The notes beneath the pieces are model-generated. The model saw only the letters and a program-made list of their open reading frames with translations. It was not told where the DNA came from and did not search any database. A DNA stretch of 7,571 nucleotides, taken from assembly GCA_031276615.1 (NCBI GenBank), contig JAISND010000132.1, positions 1 through 7,571 of the forward strand, written 5' to 3'. Position 1 is the first letter of the stretch. Every line of letters begins with the position of its first letter. Below, piece by piece: positions 5,913 through 7,571 of the stretch. This stretch comes from Treponema sp. GTDB lineage: Bacteria > Spirochaetota > Spirochaetia > Treponematales > Breznakiellaceae. Position numbers and translations under genes: made by a program.

Positions 5913-6992
5913 TCATATTCCATGCTTCCTCCGCAGATATTCATTTCTCAATTCATCAATCAAGACAGATTTTTCATTGCGCATAACATACCAGAACTTC
6001 CAGCCGTTACATGACGGCGTTTTTTGAATCACGGCACCTATTCTGTGGATGGAGCCGGTTTGATTCCTGTATTCCAGTTTTCCGTCCGCCAGGACGGAAG
6101 CGGCGGCGTTATACGTTTTGCGGGTATATAACGGCTCCCCGGCCTTAATAATTTGCTCTTTAAGCAGTGTTTCAAACGAGACCCTGTCCTGTTTTTCTTT
6201 TTCTTCCTCTACCCAATCGGCTTCGGGGAAAAAGCTTTTAATATTATCAATCCTGTTTTTTGCAAGAGCGATATATTCCGCTTCTTTTTCTATACCGATA
6301 AAATTACGTTTTAATTTTTTCGCGACAGCCCCGGTTGTGCCTGTTCCAAAGAAGGGATCAAGAACAATGTCCCCCTGCCTTGTTGTGGAAAGAATAACTC
6401 TTTTTAGCAATTCTTCCGGTTTCTGTGTCGAGTGAGCCTTCTTCCCGTCTCCGCCTTTCAGTCTTTCATCCCCGATACAAAGCCCGATTTGCCACACGGA
6501 AGTCATTTGTTTGCCGCCGTTATATTTTTTCATTAATTTGTGATTGAACGTGTATTTTTTGCAGTGTTCGCCCTTTGAACACCAGATGAGAGTCTCGGTC
6601 GCGTTTGTAAAACGGGCGCCCAAAAAATTGGGCATGGGGTTTGTCTTATACCAGGTTACGTCATTCAGAATCCAGAAACCAAGATTGAGCATTATATTTC
6701 CGGCACGGAAAATATTGTGATAAGTTCCGATAACCCAAATTGAACCGGTATCTTTTAATATACGCCGGCATTCTTCAAGCCAGGCTTTACAAAAGGCATC
6801 GTATTCCGAAAAAGAAGCGAATTTATCCCATTCATCGCCGACGCCGTCAACTTTTGTGTTATTGGGGCGGTAAAGGGCGTTTTTCAACTGCATGTTATAC
6901 GGAGGGTCCGCAAAAATAAGGTCGATGGAGTTGTCCGGAAATTTTTTCAACTCCTGAATGCAATCGCCCTGAATAATGGTATTTCTCTTCAT
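5913..6992 (-). CDS. ccrM: CcrM/HinfI-type adenine-N6 DNA methyltransferase (predicted GANTC)
   Basis: A 359-residue beta-class (permuted) adenine methyltransferase that transfers methyl from S-adenosylmethionine to adenine N6. Catalytic motif IV DPPY is at residues 29-32, followed by a stretch (RPNNTKVDGVGDEWD) close to CcrM. WVIGTYHNIFR (86-96) and NPMPNFLGARFTNATETLIW (118-137) are family signatures. AHSTQKPEEL (186-195) precedes motif I DPFFGTGTTGA (212-222) and FIGIE (231-235). The C-terminal RAMA-type domain ends with TGSIHRIGA (312-320) and CNGWKFW (328-334), which CcrM-family enzymes need for DNA binding. Specificity for GANTC is inferred from this match. The start is ATG 6992, not the farther upstream ATG 7127: it begins the conserved sequence, gives the CcrM length (358 in Caulobacter), and sits 6 bases after a promoter. 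No restriction endonuclease is visible, so it is an orphan in this window. GC is visibly lower than in the neighbouring gene. Confidence 0.95.
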   Translation of the reverse strand: MKRNTIIQGDCIQELKKFPDNSIDLIFADPPYNMQLKNALYRPNNTKVDGVGDEWDKFASFSEYDAFCKAWLEECRRILKDTGSIWVIGTYHNIFRAGNIMLNLGFWILNDVTWYKTNPMPNFLGARFTNATETLIWCSKGEHCKKYTFNHKLMKKYNGGKQMTSVWQIGLCIGDERLKGGDGKKAHSTQKPEELLKRVILSTTRQGDIVLDPFFGTGTTGAVAKKLKRNFIGIEKEAEYIALAKNRIDNIKSFFPEADWVEEEKEKQDRVSFETLLKEQIIKAGEPLYTRKTYNAAASVLADGKLEYRNQTGSIHRIGAVIQKTPSCNGWKFWYVMRNEKSVLIDELRNEYLRRKHGI

Positions 6993-7027
6993 GTTTTGAG
7001 TATAATGAGCCGATTCTGCCGTGTCAA
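6993..7027 (-). promoter_or_regulatory. Strong sigma70-type promoter of the methyltransferase, leaderless
   Basis: On the minus strand, TTGACA (7022-7027, perfect) is followed by a 17-base spacer, TATACT (6999-7004), then 6 bases (CAAAAC), then the ATG at 6992. The predicted first transcribed base is the A of ATG, and no Shine-Dalgarno sequence is present. The spacer contains GATTC (plus strand 7012-7016), a GANTC site and thus a predicted target of the enzyme itself. Confidence 0.85.
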
Positions 7028-7287
7028 GCCGCCTAAAAAATGACAGAAAATTCAGGGTAGTTTGTTTCGCATAACGTTTCGGATATAAATGATTTTTTGT
7101 CAGCAGCAATAATGAGATGCAGGGCATTGCGCGGTTGACAATGCGGGTGAAGGCTTTACGCGGGAGTGTTCAGGCCGAAGGTTTGCGCGCAGCGGAATGA
7201 TCCGGCAAAGCCGCAGCCCGATCCGCCTGCCGGCGGTACCCCGGCGGAGACGGGGCGCATACACAGATTTGTTATGCGCTATACTCC
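7028..7287. other. Intergenic region between methyltransferase promoter and insertion sequence remnant
   Basis: I see no supported gene here. The left part (7028-7110) is AT-rich. The right part (7130-7260) is GC-rich, with CCGCC/GGCGG inverted elements near 7223-7236. A 27-codon ORF (7117-7200) shows nothing recognisable. A TATACT at 7280-7285 lies 6 bases before the insertion sequence end, with no -35 partner. Confidence 0.4.
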
Positions 7288-7404
7288 CTAGGGCCTGTTC
7301 ACACAACGGGGAACCAGAGAACAAGCGGCGATAACACACAAGGCGAGATAGATAAACGCGGAAAACATCAGGTCCGGTTTGTCATAACGGGTCCCTTTTT
7401 TGCG
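7288..7404 (-). pseudogene. C-terminal fragment of transposase
   Basis: The minus frame reads RKKGTRYDKPDLMFSAFIYL and continues LALCVIAACS to a TAG (7288-7290) that lies across the element's edge. A pattern such as RYDK followed by a hydrophobic FxAFIxLA stretch close to the stop is typical of IS5-type DDE transposase C-termini. The frame is open back to 7458, but upstream of about 7404 the residues no longer look transposase-like. The catalytic Asp and Glu residues are all missing, so this fragment is inactive. Confidence 0.6.
7291..7304 (+). repeat. Insertion sequence terminus, copy A
   Basis: GGGCCTGTTCACAC, preceded by CTAG (7288-7291). This is the terminus next to the transposase stop codon of the remnant element. 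Confidence 0.7.
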
Positions 7405-7431
7405 GCATAGATTCCCTTTGGTTTCTATGCC
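7404..7431. repeat. Hairpin at the broken edge of the transposase remnant
   Basis: GGCATAGA (7404-7411) and TCTATGCC (7424-7431) form a perfect 8-bp inverted repeat with a 12-base loop. It sits exactly where transposase similarity fades. No U-tract follows on either strand, so it is not a standard terminator. Confidence 0.45.
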
Positions 7432-7480
7432 AACCAGTATAAAATTATCTATCCACAATCACAATCATGTATCGATACTA

Positions 7481-7494
7481 GGGCGTGTTCACAC
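7481..7494 (+). repeat. Insertion sequence terminus, copy B
   Basis: GGGCGTGTTCACAC differs from copy A at one position (G for C at the fifth base). It is the terminus on the transposase 5' side. It contains TTCACA (7488-7493), a -35-like hexamer, but only 14 bases from the TATACT box. Confidence 0.7.
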
Positions 7495-7507
7495 TAAAGA
7501 AAAATGA

Positions 7508-7519
7508 TATACTTATTCT
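7508..7519 (+). promoter_or_regulatory. TATACT box 6 bases before the transposase start
   Basis: TATACT (7508-7513) is followed by TATTCT and then ATG at 7520. No Shine-Dalgarno site is present. No good -35 lies at 16-18 bases. The geometry again predicts transcription from the start codon, but the promoter is weak by consensus, as is common for transposase genes. Confidence 0.4.
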
Positions 7520-7571
7520 ATGAAACTGACCGCGCAGCAACGAAAGAAAATACTTTCGCTCCTTCCCCGCC
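7520..7571 (+). CDS. Transposase, first 17 residues (runs off right edge)
   Basis: The frame from ATG 7520 reads MKLTAQQRKKILSLLPR. This is typical of the N-terminus of IS5-type DDE transposases, whose first residues follow a pattern like M-K/R-L-T-x-x-Q-x-x-x-L-x-x-L-L-P. The catalytic domain is outside the window. An ATG at 7504 opens another frame with no such similarity and was not used. Position just inside a terminal repeat supports the call. Confidence 0.7.
   Translation, partial: MKLTAQQRKKILSLLPR

Larger units (their letters stand above)
7288..7480 (-). mobile_element. Remnant of an IS5-like insertion sequence, 3' end retained
   Basis: The left boundary is CTAG followed by the terminal sequence GGGCCTGTTCACAC (7291-7304), pointing rightward. 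It matches 13 of 14 bases of the terminus of the next copy at 7481. The piece carries only the end of a minus-strand transposase gene. Its 5' part and second terminus are lost, and another copy begins directly at 7481. The IS5-like assignment rests on the style of the terminus, the CTAG target and the transposase residues, and is moderate. Confidence 0.65.
7481..7571 (+). mobile_element. 5' end of a second IS5-like insertion sequence (runs off right edge)
   Basis: CTAG (7478-7481) is followed by the terminus GGGCGTGTTCACAC (7481-7494) and, 25 bases later, a transposase start on the plus strand. The other end lies outside the window, so completeness cannot be judged. Confidence 0.75.

Noticed and set aside
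6993..7127. In-frame 45-codon extension of the methyltransferase to ATG 7127
   Set aside because: It lies across a strong TTGACA-N17-TATACT promoter, shows no family similarity, and would make the protein longer than CcrM; ATG 6992 begins the conserved sequence.
7117..7200. 27-codon plus-strand ORF upstream of the methyltransferase
   Set aside because: No ribosome site, promoter or recognisable similarity; length is within chance.

Overview
The window looks like a spirochaete chromosome, most likely a Treponema-type gut species. The evidence is indirect: a TRAP-type binding-protein leader ending in YAGGGQQ, a TgpA-type transglutaminase fused to a TPR protein, and a GC-rich backbone interrupted by an AT-richer gene beside insertion-sequence debris. 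No rRNA, tRNA or CRISPR array is visible.

Layout. Positions 1-710 (minus) hold the N-terminal 236 residues of a D-2-hydroxyacid dehydrogenase that runs off the left edge. A 350-base divergent gap follows, containing a doubtful 59-codon ORF. Positions 1065-1566 (plus) are a recombination scar: the first ~89 codons of a TRAP substrate-binding protein (dctP-like) join, out of frame, the last 78 codons of a 3-isopropylmalate dehydratase small subunit (leuD-like). Both are dead. Positions 1622-5716 (minus) encode one 1364-residue membrane protein: a TgpA-like multi-span segment, an external transglutaminase core with an intact Cys-His-Asp triad, a DUF4129-like cytoplasmic segment, a second membrane anchor, then a TPR region and an unrecognised C-terminal domain. 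Positions 5913-6992 (minus) encode a 359-residue CcrM/HinfI-type adenine methyltransferase expected to modify GANTC. Positions 7288-7571 hold the 3' remnant of one insertion sequence and, directly beside it, the 5' end of a second copy of apparently the same family.

How it fits together. The dehydrogenase and the dctP/leuD remnants may be the remains of an organic-acid uptake and catabolism locus (inference). The transglutaminase-TPR protein belongs to an envelope-associated family, but its usual MoxR and DUF58 partners are not in the window. The methyltransferase has no visible restriction partner and is lower in GC than the neighbouring backbone, consistent with acquisition near a mobile element.

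The most notable signal is regulatory. Three starts (transglutaminase-TPR gene, methyltransferase, transposase) each have TATACT exactly 6 bases before the ATG and no Shine-Dalgarno sequence, the geometry of leaderless mRNA. The dehydrogenase and dctP starts instead have ordinary GAGG-type ribosome sites. The methyltransferase promoter is TTGACA-N17-TATACT and carries a GANTC site, the enzyme's own predicted target, inside the spacer.
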